From Thermoplasmata archaeon (lineage in GTDB: Archaea > Thermoplasmatota > Thermoplasmata > Methanomassiliicoccales > Methanomethylophilaceae), in assembly GCA_015063165.1 (NCBI GenBank), contig SUSZ01000002.1, positions 100,517-153,642 on the forward strand: 53,126 bases of DNA, read 5' to 3'. This document shows positions 7,749 through 17,000 of the stretch, one piece after another. Both the position numbers and the translations under genes were made by a program. The notes below the pieces were generated by a model, which saw nothing but the letters and a program-made list of their open reading frames with translations, searched no databases and was not told where the DNA came from. Position 1 is the first letter of the stretch, and each line of letters starts with the position of its first letter.

Positions 7749-7841
7749 AACAGGGGGCCTGCTGATTTCAGCGGCTGTATCGGATTTTCTTCCGAAAACA
7801 CTCTACAGTCAGCCGCTCTGGCCAGTCTGAGCTAAGTGGGG
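7731..7841 (-). tRNA. tRNA-Tyr (GTA) with a 36-base intron
   Basis: Exon 1 is 7803-7841: acceptor CCCCACT, D arm GCTC/GAGC, anticodon stem GCTGA and loop CTGTAG. Exon 2 is 7731-7766: stem TCAGC, T arm CCCTG-TTCAAAT-CAGGG and acceptor AGTGGGG with discriminator A. Every acceptor, anticodon and T-stem pair matches. The intron (7767-7802) lies at the canonical 37/38 position. Its TACAGCCGC pairs with GCGGCTG and the anticodon CTGTA, giving a bulge-helix-bulge for the splicing endonuclease. CCA is not encoded. The element to the left appears to have integrated at its 3' end. Confidence 0.95.
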
Positions 7842-7862
7842 ATAGGGATGCATTAAGGATTT

Positions 7863-7873
7863 CTTATATAAAT
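7863..7873 (-). promoter_or_regulatory. TATA box of tRNA-Tyr
   Basis: ATTTATATAAG on the minus strand, 22-32 bases before the mature tRNA 5' end at 7841, the normal archaeal spacing. Confidence 0.6.
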
Positions 7874-7890
7874 GTGTCGTTAGCCAGACA

Positions 7891-8610
7891 TCATCCGAAA
7901 TAGGGCGGATCCTGCTCTTGGAAAGGCTCATCCTCAGGAGGTTCGTTGGTGCCTTCTGACAGGCAGGACGTGTCGATCTCGACCCCTAGGAGGCTAGAGA
8001 GGGCGTCCACGATGGCTTTCGCGCCCATGTTGTCCTCGAACATTCCGGAAGTCTCAGCGACGATGCAGAGGCCGTCCACGCCGTACGCGTCACATAATGC
8101 CATCAGTGCCCCTGCGACTCCTCCGATGCCCATCATAGGCTCTTTAGGAACGAAGTCTATCCCGTACAACTCGAATAATTGCTTCATGCCGGGTTCGGTC
8201 ACTGCCCCCAGAAGCCTCGGGCTCTTCTCCGAATCCTCTATGCAGCTTCCGCCCAGGGATATCACCAGCGATGGATCATGCTCCAGGACCAGCTCGAATG
8301 CCTTCTTGGCCAGGGAGATCTGCCCCTGTATGCTGGTGGCCTGGCAGTTTCCGCGGAGGAAAACGACGTCGGCATCCTTCAGACGCGCCAGCCACAGGCT
8401 GAAGCAGGGGGCCTCGATGCAGCAATCCTCGTCCACGTATACGGTGGCGGGAAGGTCGTCTGAGAATGTGCGGACAAAGCGCTCGGCATGGAGCTGGTCC
8501 GCGATGAGGTCGATGGCTATCTTGCCGATGTCGCCCACTCCGGGAAGCCCTGCGATGAGTATAGGGTCCTTCAATAATGGTCTGAAATCAAACCTTGCGA
8601 AGCTTGCCAT
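7891..8610 (-). CDS. PAC2-family protein (proteasome assembly chaperone 2-like)
   Basis: A 239-residue PAC2 fold protein. Markers are the N-terminal PILIAGLPGVGDIGKIA, the central LVISLGGS strand, the MGIGGVAGAL segment and the late IVAETSG strand. Family members act as assembly or ATP-grasp-associated factors; the exact role in archaea is not settled. I start it at the Met at 8610, preceded by GGAGAGA, which overlaps the end of nop10 by 23 bases; the frame extends 7 residues further. The order aIF2alpha-nop10-PAC2 is typical of Euryarchaeota. The C-terminal 20 residues are acidic and look disordered. Confidence 0.88.
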   Translation of the reverse strand: MASFARFDFRPLLKDPILIAGLPGVGDIGKIAIDLIADQLHAERFVRTFSDDLPATVYVDEDCCIEAPCFSLWLARLKDADVVFLRGNCQATSIQGQISLAKKAFELVLEHDPSLVISLGGSCIEDSEKSPRLLGAVTEPGMKQLFELYGIDFVPKEPMMGIGGVAGALMALCDAYGVDGLCIVAETSGMFEDNMGAKAIVDALSSLLGVEIDTSCLSEGTNEPPEDEPFQEQDPPYFG

Positions 8611-8776
8611 TCTCTCCGTACTCCTCGACAATGGCTCTTCTGCGGTATTCGCCCATCCTGTCCTCTGGAGAATATCTTGGAGGGACGGGGCATGATGAGG
8701 GGGAGCCGCAGACAGGGCATGACTGCTGCAGGGTGTACCTGCCGCACTCGCCGCATCTGCGGATCTCCGACCTCAT
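8588..8776 (-). CDS. nop10: Ribosome biogenesis protein Nop10
   Basis: A 62-residue zinc-ribbon protein of the H/ACA ribonucleoprotein, which guides pseudouridylation with Cbf5, Gar1 and L7Ae. The N-terminal ribbon is CGECGRYTLQQSCPVCG, followed by the linker PPRYSPEDRMGEYRR and a C-terminal helix, all as in the family. It begins 1 base after the aIF2alpha stop and overlaps the PAC2 gene, so the five genes from L44e onward form one operon. Confidence 0.96.
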   Translation of the reverse strand: MRSEIRRCGECGRYTLQQSCPVCGSPSSCPVPPRYSPEDRMGEYRRRAIVEEYGENGKLRKV

Positions 8777-8777
8777 A

Positions 8778-9560
8778 TCACTTGCTCTCGCGCTTGAGGA
8801 CAGCCGTTCCGCCGTTGGAAACCAGGTTCTTTATGGCGCTGTCGGAGACCCTTTTCATTGTCTCCTCGGCTTCCTTGTATTCGCTCGCAGTGACTACGAC
8901 TCTGTACTTGGGGCATCCGACGCAGGTGATCTCCACCTCGTCGCCGTCAGCCGCATCGATCCCGGCCAGGAGCGCGTTCTTGATCAGCTCCATGCCGTTG
9001 GGGGCGGGAGAGGTCATCTCCAGTATGGCGTCTATCTGGACGTTGGGCGGAGCGACGTTCTCCTTGGCGACCTCCATGAACGTGTCCGTCCACTCTCCGG
9101 TGAATTCCTCGAGGAACTCTTCGGGGTAGGAGACAGCGGACTCGAAGGCGCCGTACAGGGTCTCGTATTCTTCCAGCAGTTTGTTGCCGAACATGTCGTA
9201 GGCGTCGTCCATGGATATGTCCATCCTCTCGGCGACTATCTCCACGAGCTTCTCGGCCTTCTTCTCGTTCTTCCACTGCTGGATCTTCTCTCTTTTCTGG
9301 TGTTCGTTAACGGATTTTAAGGAAAGGTCGATGTGACCTTTGGATGAATCGACGCCCAGAACCTTGCAGACGGTCTTCTGACCTTCTCTGATGAAGTCTT
9401 TGATGTACTTGACCCAGCCGGGGGCCACATCCCTGACGTGGATGAAACCTTCCTTGTCATCGTACTCGTCGAGCGTGACGAAAGCACCGAAGTTCTTCAC
9501 GGTCTTGACAGTGCACACGACGAGCTCGCCGTTCTCGGGAAAGCCCCTGATTCTGGACAT
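8778..9560 (-). CDS. Translation initiation factor aIF2 subunit alpha
   Basis: A 260-residue subunit of the aIF2 heterotrimer, which brings initiator Met-tRNA to the ribosome. An S1/OB RNA-binding domain occupies about residues 10-85 (GELVVCTVKTVKNFGAFVTL, then GFIHVRDVAPGWVK). A helical domain and a C-terminal alpha-beta domain, which binds the gamma subunit, follow (EITCVGCPKYRVVV). The start at 9560 shares one base with the S27e stop in a TGATG overlap, so translation is probably coupled. Confidence 0.97.
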   Translation of the reverse strand: MSRIRGFPENGELVVCTVKTVKNFGAFVTLDEYDDKEGFIHVRDVAPGWVKYIKDFIREGQKTVCKVLGVDSSKGHIDLSLKSVNEHQKREKIQQWKNEKKAEKLVEIVAERMDISMDDAYDMFGNKLLEEYETLYGAFESAVSYPEEFLEEFTGEWTDTFMEVAKENVAPPNVQIDAILEMTSPAPNGMELIKNALLAGIDAADGDEVEITCVGCPKYRVVVTASEYKEAEETMKRVSDSAIKNLVSNGGTAVLKRESK

Positions 9561-9727
9561 CAGCCGACTACCTCGAGCACTTCGCCCTTGATGTCGCCGA
9601 CACCGCCCTTGGGGACGATGAGGGTGGAGCCGCACACGTTGCAGGTAACCTTGGTGGCGGCCTTTCTGAAAGCGATCTGCTCGTTCGCACAGTCCGGGCA
9701 TTTGATCTTGATGAAATCTCCGGTCAT
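9560..9727 (-). CDS. rps27e: Ribosomal protein S27e
   Basis: A 55-residue zinc-ribbon protein of the small subunit. It begins MTGDFIKIKCPDCANEQ and has the second half-ribbon VTCNVCGSTL, giving the C-x2-C...C-x2-C pattern, and ends GEVLEVVG. The ATG at 9727 lies 5 bases after the L44e stop. Length and motif are normal for archaea. Confidence 0.95.
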   Translation of the reverse strand: MTGDFIKIKCPDCANEQIAFRKAATKVTCNVCGSTLIVPKGGVGDIKGEVLEVVG

Positions 9728-9731
9728 GTGA

Positions 9732-10010
9732 TCACTCCGTAAGCTCGAACTTCTTCGCGCGGATGCAAGGGGAGATGTTGGCCTTCTTGCAGGTGGAGCA
9801 CCTGTATCTGAGGTTGATCCTCTTGGTGGGCTTCTCCCTCCCTTCAGGCTTAGGCCTGGGGAATCCTCCGTAACCAGCGGTCACTCTTCTGAATCTCCTC
9901 TGACCCCACTTGAGCTCGCTGGCCTTCTTCTTCTTGACCCTCTCGACCTCCTGGTTGGTGTGGGCCTTGCAGTAAGGACAGTATCTTTTAATCGTTCTGG
10001 GCATCTTCAT
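9732..10010 (-). CDS. rpl44e: Ribosomal protein L44e
   Basis: A 92-residue large-subunit zinc protein. It begins MKMPRTIKRYCPYCKAHT and contains the signature GQRRFRRVTAGYGGFPRPKP and the second Cys pair CSTCKKANISPC. The ATG at 10010 is preferred because GAGGTGA lies 5 bases before it; an in-frame GTG sits 3 codons upstream. It leads the operon with S27e, aIF2alpha, Nop10 and PAC2. Confidence 0.96.
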   Translation of the reverse strand: MKMPRTIKRYCPYCKAHTNQEVERVKKKKASELKWGQRRFRRVTAGYGGFPRPKPEGREKPTKRINLRYRCSTCKKANISPCIRAKKFELTE

Positions 10011-10055
10011 GATGTTCACCTCAACGAATGAATCGAAACGTGCTAATACTGAGGT

Positions 10056-10066
10056 GATATAAAAAA
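10056..10066 (-). promoter_or_regulatory. TATA box of the L44e-S27e-aIF2alpha operon
   Basis: TTTTTTATATC on the minus strand, about 50 bases upstream of the L44e ATG, with GAGGTGA in the resulting leader. Confidence 0.45.
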
Positions 10067-10122
10067 GGCACTGTCTCTGTTAATAATATTAAGCAGGGGG
10101 AATCCAGCTGGCTCGGACCCCT

Positions 10123-10872
10123 TCAGAATACCCTGATCTCCTTGCCTGCGAGCTTCTCGTTGACGGCTTCGGACATCGCGGAGATCTTTCCGTGCTTGTC
10201 GCAGACGAGGACCTCGTAAGCGGTGTTCAGGAAGAGGCCGTTCTCCACCACTCCGGTCGTGTTGTTGATGGCCATCTCGAGATAGTAGGGGCGGTCTATG
10301 CCCTCGAACTTGCAGTCGTAGATGCAGTTGCCGCTGTCGGTGATGAAAGGGACCTCTCCGGCCATTCTCAGAACTGGCTCGCATCCGAGCTTCTTCAGAG
10401 CGTGGCTGGTGTGCTCGTGCCCGAAAGGCAGGACCTCGACAGGAAGCGGGCAGGTGGTCCCGAGCTTGTCGACGATCTTGTTGCCGTCGACGACGATCAC
10501 CTCCTTGATCGTGGCCGCTGCGACGATCTTCTCCCTGAGGAGAGCTCCTCCCAGGCCCTTGATGAGCTGCATCTGGGGATCGACCTCGTCGGCTCCGTCT
10601 ATGGTGACGTCGATGCTGCCGACCTGGTCCAGGTCCATGACGGTTATTCCGCAGGACTTGGCGAGCTTCTCGCTCTGTATGGACGTGGCCACGCAGGTGA
10701 GGTCGTATCCGCTCGAAACCAGCTCGCCTATCTTCATTATGGCGAAATAAGACGTGGATCCGGTACCGAGGCCCACGACCATGCCATCCTTGATGAATCT
10801 GTTGACCGCTTCTTCAGCTATGGTCTTCTTCATATCTGCCGGACTCAGGATGGTATCGTCTGACGGTTGCAA
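10123..10872 (-). CDS. rpiA: Ribose-5-phosphate isomerase A
   Basis: A 249-residue enzyme that interconverts ribose 5-phosphate and ribulose 5-phosphate for nucleotide synthesis. Family motifs are GLGTGSTSYFAI (phosphate loop), TIDGADEVDP with the catalytic Asp residues, KGLGGALLREKI, and GNKIVDKLGT. The start is a TTG at 10872 behind GGAGG with 5-base spacing; the next in-frame ATG at 10833 would also leave a complete domain. It is divergent from dph6. Confidence 0.95.
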   Translation of the reverse strand: MQPSDDTILSPADMKKTIAEEAVNRFIKDGMVVGLGTGSTSYFAIMKIGELVSSGYDLTCVATSIQSEKLAKSCGITVMDLDQVGSIDVTIDGADEVDPQMQLIKGLGGALLREKIVAAATIKEVIVVDGNKIVDKLGTTCPLPVEVLPFGHEHTSHALKKLGCEPVLRMAGEVPFITDSGNCIYDCKFEGIDRPYYLEMAINNTTGVVENGLFLNTAYEVLVCDKHGKISAMSEAVNEKLAGKEIRVF

Positions 10873-10964
10873 GGTATCCTCCGATGGACATGATGCCCAA
10901 CATCATAAAAAACTTGGTGCATGGATGCAACATATTATTAGAATATCATGACCGATTATGCCCT

Positions 10965-11651
10965 ATGAAATTGGCTTCTCTGTACTCCGGCGGGAAGGAT
11001 TCGACGTTCGCTCTCTATCTGGCCGAACAGATGGGGCACGATGTGCCGTACCTCGTCAGCGTCATGCCGGAGGACGAAGCGTCGTGGATATTCCACACCC
11101 CCAACCTCAGGATAATCCCACTCATGGCCGAATCCATGAGAAAGAAGCTCATAACCGCCCCCAGCACAGGCACCGAGGAAGGCGACATGGAAGGCCTCCG
11201 CAAGGCTCTGGACGGCGTGGACGTGGACGGCGTGGTCACCGGCGCCCTGTGGTCAGACTACCAGTGGGACAGGATAAACCTGGTCTGCGGGGACCTTGGC
11301 CTGAAGGTGATGTCCCCTCTGTGGAGGAAGGACCAGGACCTCGTCATGGATGCCTTCCTCTCGTCCGGGATTCGCGCGGTCATCGTAGGATGCTATGCGG
11401 AAGGACTCGGCGAGGAGTGGCTGGGCCGCGAGATCGACGCCGATGCGGTGAAGGATCTCAAGAAGATACGCGAGAAGACGGGGATAAGCATAATGGGGGA
11501 AGGAGGAGAGTACGAGTCCATGACTCTGGACTCCCCTCTCCATTCCGTTCCGTTGAGGATAGACTCCTTCGACAAGGAGTGGTCCCGCACCGGCGGAACC
11601 CTGAAGGTCAAGACTGCCTCGCTTGGATCGAGGCCAGTGCCTTCGGCTTGA
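10965..11651 (+). CDS. dph6: Diphthine--ammonia ligase (Dph6-like PP-loop ATPase)
   Basis: A 228-residue N-type ATP pyrophosphatase that amidates diphthine in elongation factor 2. The PP-loop is [13 protein letters not shown] at the N-terminus. [17 protein letters not shown], then PLWRKDQ and the late GEGGEYES motif are typical of the archaeal Dph6/MJ0570 family. The ATG at 10965 has no ribosome-binding site and an AT-rich stretch lies 25-30 bases upstream, so the mRNA may be leaderless. Its 3' end overlaps the convergent copper ATPase gene by 44 bases. Confidence 0.9.
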   Translation: MKLASLYSGGKDSTFALYLAEQMGHDVPYLVSVMPEDEASWIFHTPNLRIIPLMAESMRKKLITAPSTGTEEGDMEGLRKALDGVDVDGVVTGALWSDYQWDRINLVCGDLGLKVMSPLWRKDQDLVMDAFLSSGIRAVIVGCYAEGLGEEWLGREIDADAVKDLKKIREKTGISIMGEGGEYESMTLDSPLHSVPLRIDSFDKEWSRTGGTLKVKTASLGSRPVPSA

Positions 11652-13836
11652 ACCTGCGGAGCCTCAGCGTGTTCGTGACGACCGATATGGACGACAGGGA
11701 CATAGCGGCAGCGGACAGCATGGGCATCTGTTCCACCAGCCCGTCGTAACCGAACAGCACCGGGAGCCCGGCGGCTATCGGTATGCAGACCGCGTTGTAC
11801 CCGAACGCGAACACAAGGTTCTGCTTGACCGTCTTCATGACGGCCTTTCCGGTCTCCAGGGAAGCGGGTACGCTGCGGAGGTCGCTGTTCATCAGGACGA
11901 TGTCGGCGGATTCTATCGCCACGTCAGTCCCTGCCCCCACTGCCATTCCCACGTCCGCCTGGGACAGGGCGGGGGCGTCGTTTATCCCGTCCCCTATCAT
12001 GGCCACATGGTGCTGTGCGATCTGCATCTCTTTGATCAGCTTGAGCTTGCCGTCAGGCTTCATTCCCGAGCGGACCTCGTCTATCCCGAGCTCGGAGGCG
12101 ATCTTGTTGGCCGCGGCCTCCCCGTCTCCGGTGGCCATTATGACCTTCACGCCGTCCTCCCTCAGGTAGCGGATGGCTTCGGCGCTCTCCGGCCTCACAG
12201 GGTCGGATATGAGCACGGATCCAGCGAACTTGCCGTCCACGGAAGCCATGACGCAGGTCATCCCGAGAACCTCGTCGTGGCCTTCAGGTATCTCGATCCC
12301 GCGGTCGGCCATGAGCCCGGCGTTTCCTATGAGCACCTTCTTCCCGTTGCAGACGCACTCGATCCCGTTTCCGGAGATGCTGTTGAACTCCTCGTGGGGA
12401 GGAACAGCCACTCCCTTCTCGGCGGCGTAAGCGCAGATGGCCTTGCCCAGAGGATGCTCCGAATCGGATTCCGCGGAAGCCATCATGCTCAGCAGCTCGC
12501 CCTCTCCGATGTACGGCCTCACCTGGTTCACAGACGGGGTGCCCATGGTGCAGGTTCCGGTCTTGTCGAGGACGATGACGTCTGTCTTCGAAGACGATTC
12601 CACCGCGGTGGCGGTCTTGAACAGTATCCCGTATTCCGAGCCTTTCCAGGTCCCGACCACCATGGCCAGAGGCGTGGCGAGGCCCAGCGCGCAGGGACAG
12701 GAGATGACCAGAACGGATATCGCTATGGTGAGGGAGAACTGAAGGTCCCTTCCGGCGAGCATCCATCCGGCGAAGCTCAGGACGGCTATCCCGATGACGA
12801 CAGGGACGAACACGGATGCGACCTTGTCTGCCATGCTGGCGACCGGCGCCTTGGTGCTGCGGGCCATCTCCATCATGCGGGCGATCTGGAACAGGACGGT
12901 GTCCTCCCCGGTCTTCTCGGCCCTCACCTGGAGGCTCCCCCCGCCGTTGACGGTGGCGCCGTACACGAGGTCCCCCTCCTTCTTGTCCACGGGCATGCTC
13001 TCCCCCGTGAGCATGGATTCGTTGACGGTGGAGCTTCCGGAGACGACGGTACCGTCGGTGGGGATGCGCTCTCCGGGGCGGACGAGCATTATGTCCCCAG
13101 CCACGAGGTCCGAGGACTTCACCTTGATCTCCACGCCGTCCCTTATGACGCTGGCTTCGTCGGGAGCGGTGTCGAGCAGCTTCCTGACGGAGTCGTCGGT
13201 CTTGAATCTGGAACGTGCCTCGACGTACTTTCCGACGCTGACAAGGGCGATGATCATTGCCGCCGAGTCGAAGCACACCATGTGCAAGGCGTGCATGTCG
13301 CCGGTGTACACCAGATAGGTGTTGTAGGTTCCGAGGATGACTGAAGCCGTGGCTCCCAGAGCGATCAGGGAGTCCATCGTAGGGTGACCGGAGAACAGGG
13401 CAGGGAATCCCTTGAGGAAGAAGCGCCTGCCTGCGATCAGAACGGGGATGCATAGCAGCCCTTGGACGGCCGCGTACGGGAACGGGTCCAGGAACCTGTC
13501 GAACAGCCCGAACATCGGTCCCATCGCCATGATGCACAGGGGTATGGCGAATACTATCGCTATGATCAGGTCCCTGTACTGCACTTTGAGAGCCTTGAGA
13601 CCCTCCTCGGCGGCTTTTTCGCGGTCGTCGCTGACCACGGAGTATCCTGCCGCGGTCACAGCCTTTGCTATGGCGGCCTCGGTCTCGGGCGTGCCGTCGT
13701 AGGTGACGGATGCGGTGCAGCTGCCGATGTTGGCCTCTGCGGCGGTCACTCCTTTGACGGATCTGATCGCGCTCTCCACCCTTCCCACGCACGCGGCGCA
13801 GGTCATGCCGCCTATGCGGAACACCTTGGTCTTCAT
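11608..13836 (-). CDS. copA: Copper-translocating P1B-type ATPase
   Basis: A 742-residue membrane pump exporting Cu(I). One N-terminal heavy-metal domain carries [15 protein letters not shown] is in the actuator domain, the transmembrane metal site is SCPCALG, the phosphorylated Asp is in DKTGT, and [10 protein letters not shown] closes the nucleotide site. The last membrane helices hold FGYN and MSLSS, the pattern of Cu(I) pumps (P1B-1). The ATG overlaps the stop of the copper chaperone gene by 4 bases, so the two form an operon. Confidence 0.96.
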   Translation of the reverse strand: MKTKVFRIGGMTCAACVGRVESAIRSVKGVTAAEANIGSCTASVTYDGTPETEAAIAKAVTAAGYSVVSDDREKAAEEGLKALKVQYRDLIIAIVFAIPLCIMAMGPMFGLFDRFLDPFPYAAVQGLLCIPVLIAGRRFFLKGFPALFSGHPTMDSLIALGATASVILGTYNTYLVYTGDMHALHMVCFDSAAMIIALVSVGKYVEARSRFKTDDSVRKLLDTAPDEASVIRDGVEIKVKSSDLVAGDIMLVRPGERIPTDGTVVSGSSTVNESMLTGESMPVDKKEGDLVYGATVNGGGSLQVRAEKTGEDTVLFQIARMMEMARSTKAPVASMADKVASVFVPVVIGIAVLSFAGWMLAGRDLQFSLTIAISVLVISCPCALGLATPLAMVVGTWKGSEYGILFKTATAVESSSKTDVIVLDKTGTCTMGTPSVNQVRPYIGEGELLSMMASAESDSEHPLGKAICAYAAEKGVAVPPHEEFNSISGNGIECVCNGKKVLIGNAGLMADRGIEIPEGHDEVLGMTCVMASVDGKFAGSVLISDPVRPESAEAIRYLREDGVKVIMATGDGEAAANKIASELGIDEVRSGMKPDGKLKLIKEMQIAQHHVAMIGDGINDAPALSQADVGMAVGAGTDVAIESADIVLMNSDLRSVPASLETGKAVMKTVKQNLVFAFGYNAVCIPIAAGLPVLFGYDGLVEQMPMLSAAAMSLSSISVVTNTLRLRRFKPKALASIQARQS

Positions 13837-14054
13837 GAGAAGAGGCCTTTTTTGACGGAAGCCCTGAAGCCGGCATCCACCACGGCTCCGATGAGCTTCT
13901 CGTTCGGGACCCCGTCATGCATCACGACGGCGGTGCCTTTCCTGAGGTCGACCGACGCCGACTCGACGCCGTCCAATCCTTCGAGCGCTTTGGTCACGTT
14001 CTCAACGCAACCTTCGCACATCATGCCCTCTATCTTAAGAGTGGTCTTGGTCAT
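13833..14054 (-). CDS. Heavy-metal-associated domain protein (CopZ-like copper chaperone)
   Basis: A 73-residue single HMA domain with [11 protein letters not shown] in loop 1 and a ferredoxin-like betaalphabeta pattern. It is expected to hand Cu(I) to the ATPase whose gene it overlaps by 4 bases (ATGA). A second Cys in the MCEGC site is present, so it should bind metal. Confidence 0.92.
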   Translation of the reverse strand: MTKTTLKIEGMMCEGCVENVTKALEGLDGVESASVDLRKGTAVVMHDGVPNEKLIGAVVDAGFRASVKKGLFS

Positions 14055-14075
14055 GATTGTGCATCGGCGAGACGG

Positions 14076-17000
14076 TTAATTAGGTTTTCTTAAATTACAG
14101 GATCTGGCATCCATGTCGCCTATCTTGGCGTTTAATAGCCTGGATGCTTCAGTGGACGGATCCCTCCATACCATCGGCGTCCATAAGCGTACTATGTCCC
14201 AACCTCTGGCTCTGAGGAACCTGCGCCTGAGACAGTCTCTGGACCTGGAGTCCTCCCCTGCGCCGTACACGGACGAGTCGAGCTCGATGCCGAGCGGCCT
14301 CCCGTTCCTGCATCTGACGACGAGGTCGACTCCGCATCCGTCGATCCCAACATCGCTGGAGACGTCCGACCCCATGGCTCTCAGCCTGTCTTCGATGATC
14401 CTGACCGCAGTAGCCTTGGGTCCGGGACGTCTTTCCCTGTTGCCGAAGCACGAGAGGACGGCCTCCGCCTTGGCAAGGTCTCTCGAGCTGACGGCGTCCG
14501 CGTACATCATGAACCTCTTGAACACCTCCGGCCCTCCGAAGGTCCCGTCGGAGCGTATGTCCTCGGGATCGAACGACCTGATGATGACCATCCTTTCCTT
14601 AGCGCGGGTGATGGCCACGTTCAGGCGGTTCTCACCCCCGCGGGAGCTGAGCCATCCGAACCTCTGCATGAACTTTCCTTCGCGGTTCTTCCCGTAGCCC
14701 ACGGAGAACAGGATGATGTCCCTCTCGTCCCCTTGGACGCTCTCTATGTTCTTTATGAAGAGCCCGACGTCCTCGCCGTTCTCCGTTCTGAGCATCTCCT
14801 CCGCGACCATCCTGCCGAAGGCCGGATCCGATGCGCACTCGTCGTCCAGCATGTCGTTGACCAGGTCCCTCTGGGCGGAGTTGAACGTTATCACCCCGAC
14901 GGTCTCGCCGTTTCTGCGGCCGTTCAGGATCTCTTTCAGCATCCTCACGACCTCTTCGGCCTCCGTCCTGTTGCATCTGTCCTCCCATATCCCGTCGGTG
15001 ACGCGGACCTCTATCGGAGGGGTGTCCGGAACCGTCGCATCGGGTGCCATGCGGAGCTTTCCGCCGTAGAAGGCGCGGTCGGAGAAGGCTATGAGCGCCT
15101 GGTAGCGGGAGCGGTAGTGATGGTCCAGAAGGAACGTCCCGAACCTGGAGCATGCCATGTCCAGCAGGCTCTCGGCTCCGTCGGGGTCCGCGCCGTATCT
15201 GCCTGTTCCCAGGCTGGACGGACGGAGCTGCTTCGGATCGCCTGCTACCGCCACCCTCTTGGCGCGGAACATGGACGGGACGCCCTTCTCCACGTACATC
15301 TGGGAGGCCTCGTCGAATATCAGCAGATCGAACAGTCCCATCTCCAGCGGGAGCATCTCGGAGACGGCTTCGGGGGTCATTAGCCAGATGCGGATGCCTC
15401 CGAGGAGCTCGTAGCCGAAGCGTCCTACGAACCTTCCGGGGCTCCATCTCCTCCTGGAGCCGGATATCCTTGAAATGTCGCTGAAACGTCTGGATTCTTT
15501 GATGACGGACAGGCGGTCGTACAGGATGTTCTCGGCTTCCAGCCTCACAATTCCGCGCTTCTCCGCCATCAGGGATTCCGCCTCTTCCGCCGATTGGTCG
15601 AACGAGAGCATCTCCGACGGGTCGAACGAGGAGTCGAAGCGCTCGGTCTGAGCGGATTCCACGACCTCGAACATCCTCATCTCGCAGTCGCGCATGCTCT
15701 GCCCTGTGGCGGAGGACAGCTCGAGGATCCCGTTGCCGTAGGATTTCCAAGGCCAGTCCAGGTTTCCGAACGCCGCGGTTCCCGCAACGTACGTCCAGTA
15801 GTCGTCCAGAGCGGAGATGGCATCATCCGGGGAGCGAAGGACGGCATCCGAGATGTCGCGGTTGTATCTCGAGAAGTACTTGCTTATGACAGATGCGGCC
15901 GCGTTCTTTTCCTTGGCCTTTTCCGATGCTCTTCTCAGGGCCTTGTCGTACTCCGTGTGCTGCTTCGACAGGGAGACGATGTCCTTGGCCATCTGGGCCA
16001 GCTCCTCCTTGGTGAGGTTCTCCCTCATCCCCAGGAGGATCGGATGCCGCATGGCGATCTCCTTGTACCTCCTGTAGAGGTCCATCTTCGCAGGATTGGA
16101 GAACAGCGCATGCATCTCCGCCACCTCGGAATAGTCCATCACCCCGGTCTTCGAGGACACGTTCTCCCTCACCAGAGGGTCGAACTCCTTTCCCGAGGCT
16201 TTGCGCTCCAGGTCCTCCTCGTAGAGCCTGGACGGCTCCAATCCCGATTCCTGGCGTCTGTAGAACTTCCTGTCTATGGCATCAAGCTTTCCTAGGGCCC
16301 TCTCTATGGACGAGTTGACCTCTTCCAGGTCGGGAGCGGGCTCGGGACGTTCCAGCGAGAGCATGCGGTTGAGCTGGCTGTAGAACGCGTCCTTGTCGCT
16401 GGCGTCGTCGACCATTATGCTGTAATCGGAGAGTACGCCGAGACGCGAATACACCACGTCCAGAGCCGTCTTCTTCTCGGAGACGAGCAGAACGTTCCTC
16501 CCCTTTATCGCGGCGGACACCATCGTCTCCGCTATCACCTGGGACTTGCCGGTTCCCGGGGGTCCGTGGATCACCAGCCCGTCGACGGTGTCCAGCATGG
16601 CGATTATCCTCTCCTGGGCGGAATCCAGCGGTCCGGCGAAGGCCACATCGCTCTCGCGGATCTCCGGGCATTCCCTCGTCTCTATGGCGCGAGGACGGGA
16701 CACGAACGTATCGAGTATGCCGCTGACGGCGTTCCCTGCGATGATGGAGGCGAAATCCTTCTGGACGGAGCCCGAATAGAGCGGATACCTTCCGAGGACG
16801 GCGAATGGCACGACTTCGAGCTCTCCGTCGGCGTACGGGCGCATCCTCTCCGGCTCTCCTCCCCTGAACCTGGCAGGCTCCCGATCGGACCATCCGAGGT
16901 CCATGCCCACGCTCCTGTAGAACTCGAGCATGCAGTCTCCGAATCCTTCCTCCGAGGCGTCCTCTACGGTGCATTCCGGCAGAGGTCCATCCGTCGAAGA

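Noticed and set aside
11623-13344. 573-codon plus-strand open frame
   Set aside because: Antisense shadow of the copper ATPase.
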